Origin: Oscillospiraceae bacterium
GTDB taxonomy: Bacteria > Bacillota > Clostridia > Oscillospirales > Ruminococcaceae
Reading direction: 5' to 3'
Length of the DNA stretch: 64,000 nucleotides
Assembly: GCA_900770195.1 (NCBI GenBank)
Contig: CAAGJI010000065.1
Span: 38,283-102,282 of the forward strand
The translations under genes and the position numbers were made by a program. Below are positions 51,147-58,535 of this stretch, one piece after another (positions within the stretch are counted from its first letter, which is position 1; every line of letters starts with the position of its first letter). The notes beneath the pieces were generated by a model that was given only the letters and a program-made list of their open reading frames with translations, was not told the origin of the DNA and made no database searches.

Positions 51147-52036
51147 TGAGTGAAATAAAAGACACACTTATTCCTTCAGTAGGAATTATCACAGACATCA
51201 GACAGGATACAAGTGATGTTAAAACATTCCGTGTAAATGCCATCGGTCCTGACGGCAAGCCAGACGGCAAACTTTTTGAACATATGCCTGGTCAGTGTGC
51301 AATGGTTTCTGTTCCGGGCGTAGGCGAAGGTATGTTTTCAATAACATCATCACCTACAAACAAGGAATTTATGGAATTCAGCATTAAAAGATGCGGACAT
51401 CTTACCACATTTTTACATCAGCTTGAAGTTGGTTCACTTATCACAGTAAGAGGACCATATGGCAGACCTTTCCCTGTTAATGAAACAGTTGAGGTACAGG
51501 GTGTAAATCTCAAGGGCGAAGACCTTCTCTTCATTGCAGGTGGTATCGGTCTTGCACCTCTCAGAAGCGTTATAAACTATGTTAAGGATAATCGTGCAGA
51601 CTACGGTGAAGTAGACGTTGTATACGGTGCACGTACAGTAAAGGATCTCGTAGACACAGATGACCTTGCTCTTTGGAAAAACGAAATTGAAGGATTCCAC
51701 GTACATCTTACAATAGACGTTGAAGAAGAAAACTGGCAGGAACACGTTGACAATGTCGGATTCGTACCGAACTATGTCAAGGAACTTGTTGCAGCAGGAA
51801 AAATCAGCAAGAACAAAAAAGTCCTTATCTGCGGACCTCCTATAATGATTAAATTCACTCTTCAGGGACTTCTTGAACAGGGATTTACTTATGAACAGGT
51901 GTTTACAACAATGGAACTTCGTATGAAGTGTGCTATCGGTAAGTGCGGAAGATGTAATATAGGTTCAAAATATGTATGTAAAGATGGCCCTGTATTCAGA
52001 TTCGATGAACTCAATGCACTTACAGGTGAATATTGA
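51146..52036 (+). CDS. flxA: FlxA-like NAD(P)H-oxidising flavoprotein (AsrB/sulfhydrogenase gamma family)
   Basis: The 296-residue subunit has a ferredoxin-reductase fold. The FAD domain contains FSITSSPTNKEFMEFSI and TVRGPYGRPFPVN, the NAD domain contains LLFIAGGIGLAPLRSVINYV near residue 130 and ICGPPIMIKFTLQGL near residue 230, and the C-terminal 2Fe-2S Cys set is MKCAIGKCGRCNIGSKYVC. It is the likely entry point for NADH electrons into the Hdr complex. AGGGA precedes the ATG. Confidence 0.88.
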   Translation: MSEIKDTLIPSVGIITDIRQDTSDVKTFRVNAIGPDGKPDGKLFEHMPGQCAMVSVPGVGEGMFSITSSPTNKEFMEFSIKRCGHLTTFLHQLEVGSLITVRGPYGRPFPVNETVEVQGVNLKGEDLLFIAGGIGLAPLRSVINYVKDNRADYGEVDVVYGARTVKDLVDTDDLALWKNEIEGFHVHLTIDVEEENWQEHVDNVGFVPNYVKELVAAGKISKNKKVLICGPPIMIKFTLQGLLEQGFTYEQVFTTMELRMKCAIGKCGRCNIGSKYVCKDGPVFRFDELNALTGEY

Positions 52037-52056
52037 TAAAGAGAGGATAAAATACA

Positions 52057-52731
52057 ATGGAAAAAATGGTAAATGTATTTTTAATGGGTAAAAAGTACGA
52101 AGTACCTGAAAGCCTTACAATTATGAAAGCATTTGAATATGCAGGCTATCAGCTTATCAGAGGCTGCGGATGCAGAAACGGTTTCTGCGGTGCTTGTGCT
52201 ACAGTATACAGAATAAAAGGCGACAAGGAACTTCACGGATGCCTCGCATGTTCAACACAGGTACAGGATAATATGTACATAGCTCAGCTTCCGTTCTTCC
52301 CACTCGTTAAAGAAATTTATGATATAAATAAAATCTCACCTAATGAACAGATAATGATGCAGCTTTACCCTGAAATTTACAAGTGTATAGGCTGCGGTGC
52401 CTGTACAAAGGCATGTACACAGGGACTTAACACAATGCAGTATATTGCATATGCTCAGAGAGCTGATTTCAAGAAGTGTGCAGAAGAATCATTCGACTGT
52501 GTAATGTGCGGCGTATGTTCATCAAGATGTCCTGCCGGTATTTCACACCCACAGGTAGCAGAACTTGCAAGAAGACTTTATGGTAAATATGAAGCTCCTG
52601 AAAGTAAGCACCTTATCGACAGAGTTGCAGAAATAGTTGGCGGTAAGTATGATGACCTTATGAAAGATTTGATGTGCAAATCTGAAAAAGAATTACGTGA
52701 CATTTACGACAACAGAGAATTTGAGAAATAA
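52057..52731 (+). CDS. frdB: Fumarate reductase-type iron-sulfur protein (FrdB/SdhB-like)
   Basis: The 224-residue protein has an N-terminal 2Fe-2S domain (GCGCRNGFCGACATVYR near residue 37 and GCLAC near residue 65). Two 4Fe-4S motifs follow: CIGCGACTKACTQGL near residue 110 and CVMCGVCSSRCPAG near residue 148. SdhB normally has one 3Fe-4S cluster facing the quinone; here both C-terminal clusters keep full 4Fe-4S ligands, and no membrane anchor gene follows. This fits a soluble, quinone-independent reductase. Confidence 0.85.
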   Translation: MEKMVNVFLMGKKYEVPESLTIMKAFEYAGYQLIRGCGCRNGFCGACATVYRIKGDKELHGCLACSTQVQDNMYIAQLPFFPLVKEIYDINKISPNEQIMMQLYPEIYKCIGCGACTKACTQGLNTMQYIAYAQRADFKKCAEESFDCVMCGVCSSRCPAGISHPQVAELARRLYGKYEAPESKHLIDRVAEIVGGKYDDLMKDLMCKSEKELRDIYDNREFEK

Positions 52732-52744
52732 GGAGTGAATGAAA

Positions 52745-54418
52745 ATGGCATATACACAGGAAATGTTGGATTCAATCAAAAAGGTTGAAGCACACAGAGC
52801 TGAACGTGTTAAGGCACAGAAGGAAGATCGTCTTCTTGATTCAGAAAGACGTCTTACAGCAGATGAAAAGGATGTACTCTTAAAGGAAAATCATCCTGAC
52901 TACATAAAAGAACAGTTTGCAGAAATCAAAATGGGTCCTAACAAGGGACAGAAAGCACCTATCGAATTGGTTGAAATGCTTCAGGCTCATTCAAGAATAA
53001 AGGCAGAAGACATCGACCTTGATAAGATTGATTATGATGTAGACGTTCTTGTTATCGGCGGCGGCGGTGCCGGTTCATCAGCAGCTATTGAAGCACACGA
53101 GGCAGGGGCAAATGTAATGATCGTTACAAAGCTCAGAATCGGTGATGCAAACACAATGATGGCTGAAGGCGGTATTCAGGCAGCAGATAAGGAAGGCGAC
53201 TCACCAATGCAGCATTACGTTGACGTAATGGGCGGCGGTCACTACAAGAATGTTCCTGAACTTGTTAACACTCTCGTTACACATGCACCGGCTGACATCA
53301 AGTGGCTCAATGACCTTGGCGTTATGTTCGACAAGGAAGAAGACGGTACAATGATAACAACTCACGGCGGCGGTACTCAGAGAAAGAGAATGCACGCTTG
53401 TAAGGACTATTCAGGTGCTGAAATAATGAGAACACTCCGTGATGAAGTTTTAAACAGAGGTATTCCTGTTGTTGACTTCACATCTGCAATTGAACTTATT
53501 CTTGATGAAGAAGGCAAGTGTGCAGGTGCAGTTCTTATGAATATGGAAACACACGAACTTTATGTAGCAAGAGCAAAGTGCGTAATCCTTGCAACAGGTG
53601 GTGCAGGAAGAATGCACTATCAGGGATTCCCAACATCAAACCATTATGGTGCAACAGCCGATGGTCTTGTACTTGCATACAGAGTAGGTGCTCCGCTTCT
53701 TTATCAGTATACACTTCAGTATCACCCAACAGGTGCAGCATTCCCAAGCCAGATTGTTGGTGCACTCGTTACAGAAAAGGTACGTTCACTTGGTGCAAGA
53801 CTTTGTAATGCAAACGGTGAAACATTTATGTATTCACTTGAAACACGTGACGTATGTGCTTCAGGCATCATCAGAGAAGTTAAGAGAGGCAACGGCGTAC
53901 ATTCACCAATCGGTGACGGTGTATGGCTTGATACTCCTATGATTGAAGAACTCGGCGGCGAAGGAACAATCGAAAAGAGAATTCCTGCAATGATGAGAAT
54001 GTTTGCCAAGTACGGAATCGATATAAGAAAGGTTCCGATTATGGTTTACCCAACACTTCACTACCAGAACGGCGGTGTTGCGGTTAAAACAACAGGTAAC
54101 ACAACAACAAACGAAACTGCAATTGAAAACCTCTTCTGTGCAGGCGAAGTTGTTGGTGGTGTACACGGCGAAAACAGACTTATGGGTAACTCACTTCTCG
54201 ATGTTATCGTATTCGGCAGAAATGCAGGTATCTATGCAGGCAAGAAGTGCAAAGATGTTAAGGTTGGAAAGCTTACACTTGCACATATTGCTAAGTTTGA
54301 AAAGGAACTTGACGAAGCAGGAATCAAGACAGATGCTGTTTCACCAAAGATTCTCCCTGCATATGCAAAGAATGTTCACGGTTTCGCATTAAACGAAGAA
54401 TTAACAAACAAAGACTAA
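52745..54418 (+). CDS. frdA: Fumarate reductase/succinate dehydrogenase-type flavoprotein (FrdA-like)
   Basis: The 557-residue protein has an extra N-terminal segment of about 95 charged, helical residues before the FAD motif VLVIGGGGAGSSAAIEAHEAG. Family marks follow: MMAEGGIQAADKEGDSPMQH, HGGGTQRKRMHACKDYSG, the active-site QYHPTGAAFPSQ, then TEKVRSLGARL where canonical enzymes have TEGxRGEGG, and GEVVGGVHGENRLMGNSLLD near the end. The catalytic His and Arg are kept. I place the start at ATG 52745 because AAGGAG is nine bases upstream. Fumarate is the likely substrate from context; a related enoate is possible. Confidence 0.85.
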   Translation: MAYTQEMLDSIKKVEAHRAERVKAQKEDRLLDSERRLTADEKDVLLKENHPDYIKEQFAEIKMGPNKGQKAPIELVEMLQAHSRIKAEDIDLDKIDYDVDVLVIGGGGAGSSAAIEAHEAGANVMIVTKLRIGDANTMMAEGGIQAADKEGDSPMQHYVDVMGGGHYKNVPELVNTLVTHAPADIKWLNDLGVMFDKEEDGTMITTHGGGTQRKRMHACKDYSGAEIMRTLRDEVLNRGIPVVDFTSAIELILDEEGKCAGAVLMNMETHELYVARAKCVILATGGAGRMHYQGFPTSNHYGATADGLVLAYRVGAPLLYQYTLQYHPTGAAFPSQIVGALVTEKVRSLGARLCNANGETFMYSLETRDVCASGIIREVKRGNGVHSPIGDGVWLDTPMIEELGGEGTIEKRIPAMMRMFAKYGIDIRKVPIMVYPTLHYQNGGVAVKTTGNTTTNETAIENLFCAGEVVGGVHGENRLMGNSLLDVIVFGRNAGIYAGKKCKDVKVGKLTLAHIAKFEKELDEAGIKTDAVSPKILPAYAKNVHGFALNEELTNKD

Positions 54419-54438
54419 TTTAAACTTATAAAATCAAT

Positions 54439-54475
54439 CCCGGAGTCTGCCCAAAAACAGGCTCTGGGTATTGTT
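54439..54475 (+). terminator. Hairpin after frdA (weak terminator)
   Basis: An 11-bp stem with two wobbles (CCCGGAGTCTG and CAGGCTCTGGG), 8-base loop, then a broken T stretch. Partial read-through into the exporter gene is plausible. Confidence 0.65.
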
Positions 54476-54555
54476 GTGTATTTAGGAAAATAGGAAAAAA
54501 TGAAAAATACTTCTTATAAATATAAGGAGTCATAGAAAGAAGGATTTAGGATAAA

Positions 54556-55797
54556 ATGAAGTTTCAGTTGTTTGATGTCCTTGATACTCATTTATTCAAT
54601 ATGGGAACAATGTCGCTTGTACTTCTTTTCATATTTGCAATAATTGTAGTTGGGTACCTCATAGGAAAAATCTCCATAAAGGGCATATCACTCGGAAGTG
54701 CTGCAATATTCCTGACGGCAATTGTAGCAGGTCATTTCTATCAGGTTGGAGTAGACAACATACCTGAATGGGCAGATACAAATGCATCAGTTGAATCATT
54801 CCTTGAAATGACAGAAAAATTCGGACTTATTTTCTTTGTAACGTCAGTAGGACTTATTGCAGGACCAACATTCTTCAAAAATTTCGTGAAGAACTTCAAG
54901 TCATACGTTCTGCTTGGACTTATAATTATTGTGGCAGGTGCAGGAACTTGTGCATTAATTATAATGTTTGCTCCGAATATGACAACAGAAATAGGTGTCG
55001 GACTTCTCTCAGGTGCATTAACAAGTACACCTGCATTTGCAACAGCCACAGAAATTCTTACAGAAAGCAAGGCAGAAGTTGCAGTAGGTCAGGCGGTTGC
55101 ATATCCGTTTGGAGTTATAGGTGTTGTACTTTTTGTACAGCTTATACCAAAAATACTCCATGCAGATATGGAAAAGGAAAGACAGCTTATCAAAATAGGC
55201 GATGCAGAGACAAAAAAATCAGACAGCAAAAAGTATTTTGAAATGGATAAATTCGGAATTGCAGCATTTGGACTTACAGTTGTTGCAGGACTTATCCTCG
55301 GAAGCATAAATATTCCTCTTGGCAGGGGACAGAGTTTTAACCTTGGACAGACAGGCGGTCCGCTTATAATGGGACTTATCTTCGGACATTTCGGACATAT
55401 AGGAAAACTTAGTCTTAAAGTTAAAAAAGAAGTAGTTTCATTCTGTCAGGAACTCGGACTTATTCTTTTCTTAACAGGTGCAGGTATAGCAGGCGGACGT
55501 GAATTTGTTTCAACACTTGTTGAGTATGGAGCAATACTTTTCCTCTATGGTGCATTAATAACAATAATTCCTCTTGTAATAGGATTTATTCTTGCAAAGT
55601 TTGTATTCAAAATGCCGCTTTTGAACAGCCTTGGTTCACTCACAGGCGGTATGACATCAACACCGGCACTTGGTGCATTAATAAATGTTGCAGGAACATC
55701 AAATGTTGCATCAGCATATGCATCAACATATCCGATAGCACTTATAGCAGTCGTACTTTCAGCACAGCTTTTAACACACGTACATAATCTTATGTAA
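54556..55797 (+). CDS. AspT/YidE/SucE-family dicarboxylate exporter
   Basis: The 413-residue membrane protein has about 10-12 hydrophobic segments arranged as two similar halves. Each ends in the family repeat: LSGALTSTPAFATATEIL near residue 155 and LTGGMTSTPALGALINVAG near residue 375. The family includes aspartate:alanine exchangers and the Corynebacterium succinate exporter SucE. Directly behind a fumarate reductase pair, succinate export is the simplest role. The central cytosolic loop is short and lacks the two TrkA_C domains found in many members. Confidence 0.82.
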   Translation: MKFQLFDVLDTHLFNMGTMSLVLLFIFAIIVVGYLIGKISIKGISLGSAAIFLTAIVAGHFYQVGVDNIPEWADTNASVESFLEMTEKFGLIFFVTSVGLIAGPTFFKNFVKNFKSYVLLGLIIIVAGAGTCALIIMFAPNMTTEIGVGLLSGALTSTPAFATATEILTESKAEVAVGQAVAYPFGVIGVVLFVQLIPKILHADMEKERQLIKIGDAETKKSDSKKYFEMDKFGIAAFGLTVVAGLILGSINIPLGRGQSFNLGQTGGPLIMGLIFGHFGHIGKLSLKVKKEVVSFCQELGLILFLTGAGIAGGREFVSTLVEYGAILFLYGALITIIPLVIGFILAKFVFKMPLLNSLGSLTGGMTSTPALGALINVAGTSNVASAYASTYPIALIAVVLSAQLLTHVHNLM

Positions 55798-55810
55798 ACA
55801 AATGTAAAAA

Positions 55811-55847
55811 AAATCTCCCCGATTTCGGGGAGATTATTGTTTTTTTA
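55811..55847 (+). terminator. Terminator after the exporter gene
   Basis: AATCTCCCCG and CGGGGAGATT around ATTT, then ATTGTTTTTTT. The T run overlaps the -35 of the next promoter. Confidence 0.92.
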
Positions 55848-55865
55848 CTTTAGTTATGGTATAAT
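55837..55865 (+). promoter_or_regulatory. Promoter of the DUF3791/DUF3990 cassette
   Basis: TTGTTT (55837-55842) and TATAAT (55860-55865), spacer 17 bp. Confidence 0.65.
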
Positions 55866-55886
55866 AATAAAAAAGGAGTTTTTGTT

Positions 55887-56102
55887 ATGAATAAAGAAGA
55901 AGCAGAATTTGTGATATATATGATAAATGAAATTGCAAATAAATATAATGCGGTACCATCGGAAGTATATGATGCGATGAAAAAAACAGGCTGCATAAAA
56001 GATTATCTTGTTCCGTTTTACGATGTTGTTCACACAATGGGTACTCAAAGAATTGCAGAAGATATTATTGAATATATGTCGTTGAGAGGTGTGAAAATAT
56101 GA
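55887..56102 (+). CDS. DUF3791-type small protein (antitoxin candidate)
   Basis: The 71-residue protein (NKEEAEFVIYMINEIAN, then VPSEVYDAMKKTGCIKDYLV) matches the DUF3791 pattern: a helical protein in which a short YDVVHTMG-like segment precedes the C-terminal ALIENDI-type helix (here RIAEDIIEYM). Its stop overlaps the next ATG by four bases. Genes of this family are typically found directly before DUF3990 genes. AAAGGAG precedes the ATG. An antitoxin role is inferred from that arrangement. Confidence 0.75.
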   Translation: MNKEEAEFVIYMINEIANKYNAVPSEVYDAMKKTGCIKDYLVPFYDVVHTMGTQRIAEDIIEYMSLRGVKI

Positions 56103-56581
56103 TTGTTTATCATGGTTCGGACACAATAGTTGAAAATCCTGATGTAATCCATTCAAAAAAGTATCTTGACTTCGGCAAAGGATTTTACGTGACGACTGTA
56201 AGAGAACAAGCTGAAAGATGGGCAAAAAGAAAGGCTCTTATAAGTGAATGTAAATCTGGTATAATTAATATATTTGAATTTAACATTAATACTGATTTTA
56301 AAATAAAAGACTTTTCAGATGACCTTGAAAATTGGATAGATTTTGTTTGCAGATGCAGAGATGGTTCTGATGAAAATAAAAAATACGACATAGTTATTGG
56401 AAAAGTTGCCGATGATAAAGTTTTTAGAGTAGTGGATATGTACAAACGTGGAATATGGGATAAAAAAAGAGCAATTGAAGAAATGAAGATTTATAGGATT
56501 TATAGTCAAATAGCTTTTATTTCTCAGAATTCCATAGATTCTATGTTGATTTTTAAAGAAAGCATTGAGGTATCAATATGA
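56099..56581 (+). CDS. DUF3990 protein, ADP-ribosyltransferase-like toxin candidate
   Basis: The 160-residue protein begins IVYHGSDTIVENPDV and continues YLDFGKGFYVTTVREQAERW, the DUF3990 hallmark. This block resembles the NAD-binding core of ART-fold enzymes (His at YHGS, and the FGKGFYVT strand). Later motifs are VIGKVADDKVFRVVD near residue 98 and RIYSQIAFIS near residue 135, where Gln replaces a catalytic Glu seen in some ART families. It is overlapped by a small gene on each side. Enzyme activity is inferred only. Confidence 0.75.
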   Translation: MIVYHGSDTIVENPDVIHSKKYLDFGKGFYVTTVREQAERWAKRKALISECKSGIINIFEFNINTDFKIKDFSDDLENWIDFVCRCRDGSDENKKYDIVIGKVADDKVFRVVDMYKRGIWDKKRAIEEMKIYRIYSQIAFISQNSIDSMLIFKESIEVSI

Positions 56582-56799
56582 CAGACAGCGATCTTGAAAA
56601 TGTTTACAGAGAACATCTTGAAGAAGATATTATTTTGAATCTGCATAAAAGAAAAGATATTTCGCTTGAAGATGCAATGGATATGTATTATAAAAGTAAA
56701 GTTGCTGAAAGAATACACAAAGGAGAATACGGAATACAATATCTTGACAGCAATATTTTGGTTGATATGATTGAAAAAGAAAATGAGAATAGGGAATAA
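56578..56799 (+). CDS. Third small protein of the DUF3990 cassette
   Basis: The 73-residue acidic, helical protein (DISLEDAMDMYYKSKVAERI then HKGEYGIQYLDSNILVDMI) overlaps the DUF3990 gene by four bases. I recognise the arrangement but not a named family. It probably acts with the other two genes, perhaps as a second antitoxin or a partner of the toxin. Confidence 0.7.
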   Translation: MTDSDLENVYREHLEEDIILNLHKRKDISLEDAMDMYYKSKVAERIHKGEYGIQYLDSNILVDMIEKENENRE

Positions 56800-56803
56800 A
56801 AAA

Positions 56804-56830
56804 CAAAAAAGACCATCCGAGGTCTTTTTT
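56804..56830 (+). terminator. Terminator after the DUF3990 cassette
   Basis: AAAAAAGACC and GGTCTTTTTT arms around ATCCGA. Confidence 0.92.
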
Positions 56831-56883
56831 GCATATATGAATAATTGAAAGGAAAGAAATATTCTATGAAAAAGAATATGGAA

Positions 56884-57336
56884 TTAATCTTTATTATTTT
56901 TGCTGCCATGAATTTCATCATAATCTTCTTTGGCAGCTTTGCTGTCGGCTTTGATATACACCGCACCGATTACGCCGTTTATGATAAATAAAATACCAAA
57001 AACAACAGTGAAAAACGATACATTATGTGTAAAAACCGAAACAACAAGCAGAATAAGGTAAAGAAAAGCAAGTATAACGGAAAAAATACATTCCGTAGGA
57101 TTAGTAACACCGCTTATCTTTGTCCTGATGTTAAAATACAAAACAGGAATTATAAGACAAAACATAAGGACCGCAAAAAATGAAATCTTTTCATTTATCC
57201 AGTCATAACAGAACATAGAAGCGACAAGAACAACACAAAGTTCAACACATGTAATCATAAAGCAATGAAAACCAAGTCGCTGACGCTCATATGTCTGTCT
57301 TTCATCAAGAACAGAATTATTTTTCTTTTCAGACAT
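56884..57336 (-). CDS. Four-helix membrane protein paired with an Xre regulator
   Basis: The 150-residue protein has four hydrophobic segments (about residues 22-45, 50-70, 85-108 and 112-132) and charged ends (MSEKKNNSVLDERQTYERQR at the start, KEDYDEIHGSKNNKD at the end). The cytosolic start with DERQ is typical of small Firmicute membrane proteins encoded next to Xre-type regulators. AAGGAG supports the ATG at 57336 over one three codons earlier. Function unknown. Confidence 0.75.
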   Translation of the reverse strand: MSEKKNNSVLDERQTYERQRLGFHCFMITCVELCVVLVASMFCYDWINEKISFFAVLMFCLIIPVLYFNIRTKISGVTNPTECIFSVILAFLYLILLVVSVFTHNVSFFTVVFGILFIINGVIGAVYIKADSKAAKEDYDEIHGSKNNKD

Positions 57337-57350
57337 ATCACCCATCTCCT

Positions 57351-57569
57351 TTATTCGTTTTCATCCTGTTCGGGTTCTTCATCCCAAAACAAGTCGTTTA
57401 AAGTTTTTCCAAGTACCCTGCAAATCGATGTGCAGAGATTTAATGAAGGGTTATATTTGCCTGACTCAATCATGCCTATGGTCTGTCGGGTTGCACCAAC
57501 CGCTCTTGCCAGTTCATCCTGAGACAAATCGCATTCAATTCTGGCAATTTTCATGCGTTTATTTTTCAA
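57351..57569 (-). CDS. Xre-family helix-turn-helix regulator
   Basis: The 72-residue protein is one helix-turn-helix domain: ARIECDLSQDELARAVGATR then QTIGMIESGKYNPSLNLC, with a short acidic tail. This minimal type usually controls its own operon and the membrane protein next to it. It likely starts with TTG at 57569, with GGAGG about ten bases upstream. The two genes are 14 bases apart and share the promoter upstream. Confidence 0.9.
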   Translation of the reverse strand: MKNKRMKIARIECDLSQDELARAVGATRQTIGMIESGKYNPSLNLCTSICRVLGKTLNDLFWDEEPEQDENE

Positions 57570-57718
57570 TTGGTCCTATCCTCCGTTTCGTATGCAAAAA
57601 GCATACATTAAGCACAACTACCAGCCAAATGCCGGATATTTTTTATACCTGTAAAGTTATCAACAGCAACAAAAATATGTAAATCATATTTTTTTGATAC
57701 CGTTTTTACTATGGTTTT

Positions 57719-57747
57719 ATTATATCATATATCTGCTTAAATGTCAA
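57719..57747 (-). promoter_or_regulatory. Promoter of the Xre/membrane-protein operon
   Basis: On the minus strand consensus TTGACA (57742-57747) and TATAAT (57719-57724), spacer 17 bp. The leader is about 140 bases. Confidence 0.88.
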
Positions 57748-57824
57748 CTATATATTGCATTTGCAATTTGTTTTTTACGTTTTGCATAATTAGGTTGATA
57801 AAAATATGTTATTTTGCACAAAAC

Positions 57825-57853
57825 TTGCAAAAAGGGAATATTTATGTTATAAT
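57825..57853 (+). promoter_or_regulatory. Promoter of the phosphopantetheinyl transferase gene
   Basis: TTGCAA (57825-57830) and TATAAT (57848-57853), spacer 17 bp, about 22 bases before the ATG. Confidence 0.78.
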
Positions 57854-57875
57854 AAAAACGGTGGTGAAGGTAAAA

Positions 57876-58406
57876 ATGAGAGTAAAAATATTTGAAAAAC
57901 CGTTGATTTATGCAGAATTTTTCAGTTTTAAGCTGACAAAAAAACAACAGCACGAAATATCCCATAAACTTCTTGATGATATGCTTTATGAAAATTATGG
58001 AATAAAAAATCCAAAATTTGAATATGGAGAATATGGAAAACCTTTTCTTGCTGAATATAAAAATATTTTTTTCAGCATTAGTCATTGCAATAAGGCTGTA
58101 TGTGTTGCAATAAGCGAAAAAAATATAGGAACAGACATTGAAATTATAAGAAAATACAGTGAAAGTGTTGTAAGACGTGTATTTACTGAAAAAGAGGCAT
58201 CAGAACTTGAAAAAACAGCTGAAAAAGATAAATTTTTCTTTCAGATATGGACTTTGAAGGAAAGCATTATAAAATTTGACGGCAGAGGTATATCATATGG
58301 TATGAAAAATATAGAAATTAACCTTAAAAATAAAGAAATCAATCCATATTTTAATTTTGGACAGAAAATTTTGTCGGACAGCTTTGTTATTTCTTATGTA
58401 CAGTGA
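57876..58406 (+). CDS. Sfp-type 4'-phosphopantetheinyl transferase
   Basis: The enzyme moves phosphopantetheine from CoA onto a carrier-protein serine. The 176-residue product shows the family order: GKPFLAEYKNIFFSISHCNK near residue 48, IGTDIEIIRKY near residue 83 with the Mg-binding Asp and Glu, and IWTLKESIIKFDGRGI near residue 125 with the WxxKE Lys-Glu. No NRPS or PKS genes are nearby. GAAGG supports ATG 57876 over longer upstream readings. The protein is shorter than Sfp (about 220) and may serve fatty-acid ACP. Confidence 0.88.
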   Translation: MRVKIFEKPLIYAEFFSFKLTKKQQHEISHKLLDDMLYENYGIKNPKFEYGEYGKPFLAEYKNIFFSISHCNKAVCVAISEKNIGTDIEIIRKYSESVVRRVFTEKEASELEKTAEKDKFFFQIWTLKESIIKFDGRGISYGMKNIEINLKNKEINPYFNFGQKILSDSFVISYVQ

Positions 58407-58446
58407 AAATAGTATAAAAAATTACCAGAAAAATAAAAATTTCATA

Positions 58447-58475
58447 TAGACAAAAACTGTAAAAAAGTGTATAAT
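58447..58475 (+). promoter_or_regulatory. Promoter of the GGDEF gene
   Basis: TAGACA (58447-58452) and TATAAT (58470-58475), spacer 17 bp. Confidence 0.7.
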
Positions 58476-58535
58476 AAACAGACTTGTTGATAATGTTTTT
58501 TTGAAGATTCATAGTAAAAAACAGGAGGTGGAAAT

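Noticed and set aside
57741..57875. Longer N-terminus for the phosphopantetheinyl transferase
   Set aside because: It would include the promoter boxes and lacks an SD; GAAGG supports the ATG at 57876.
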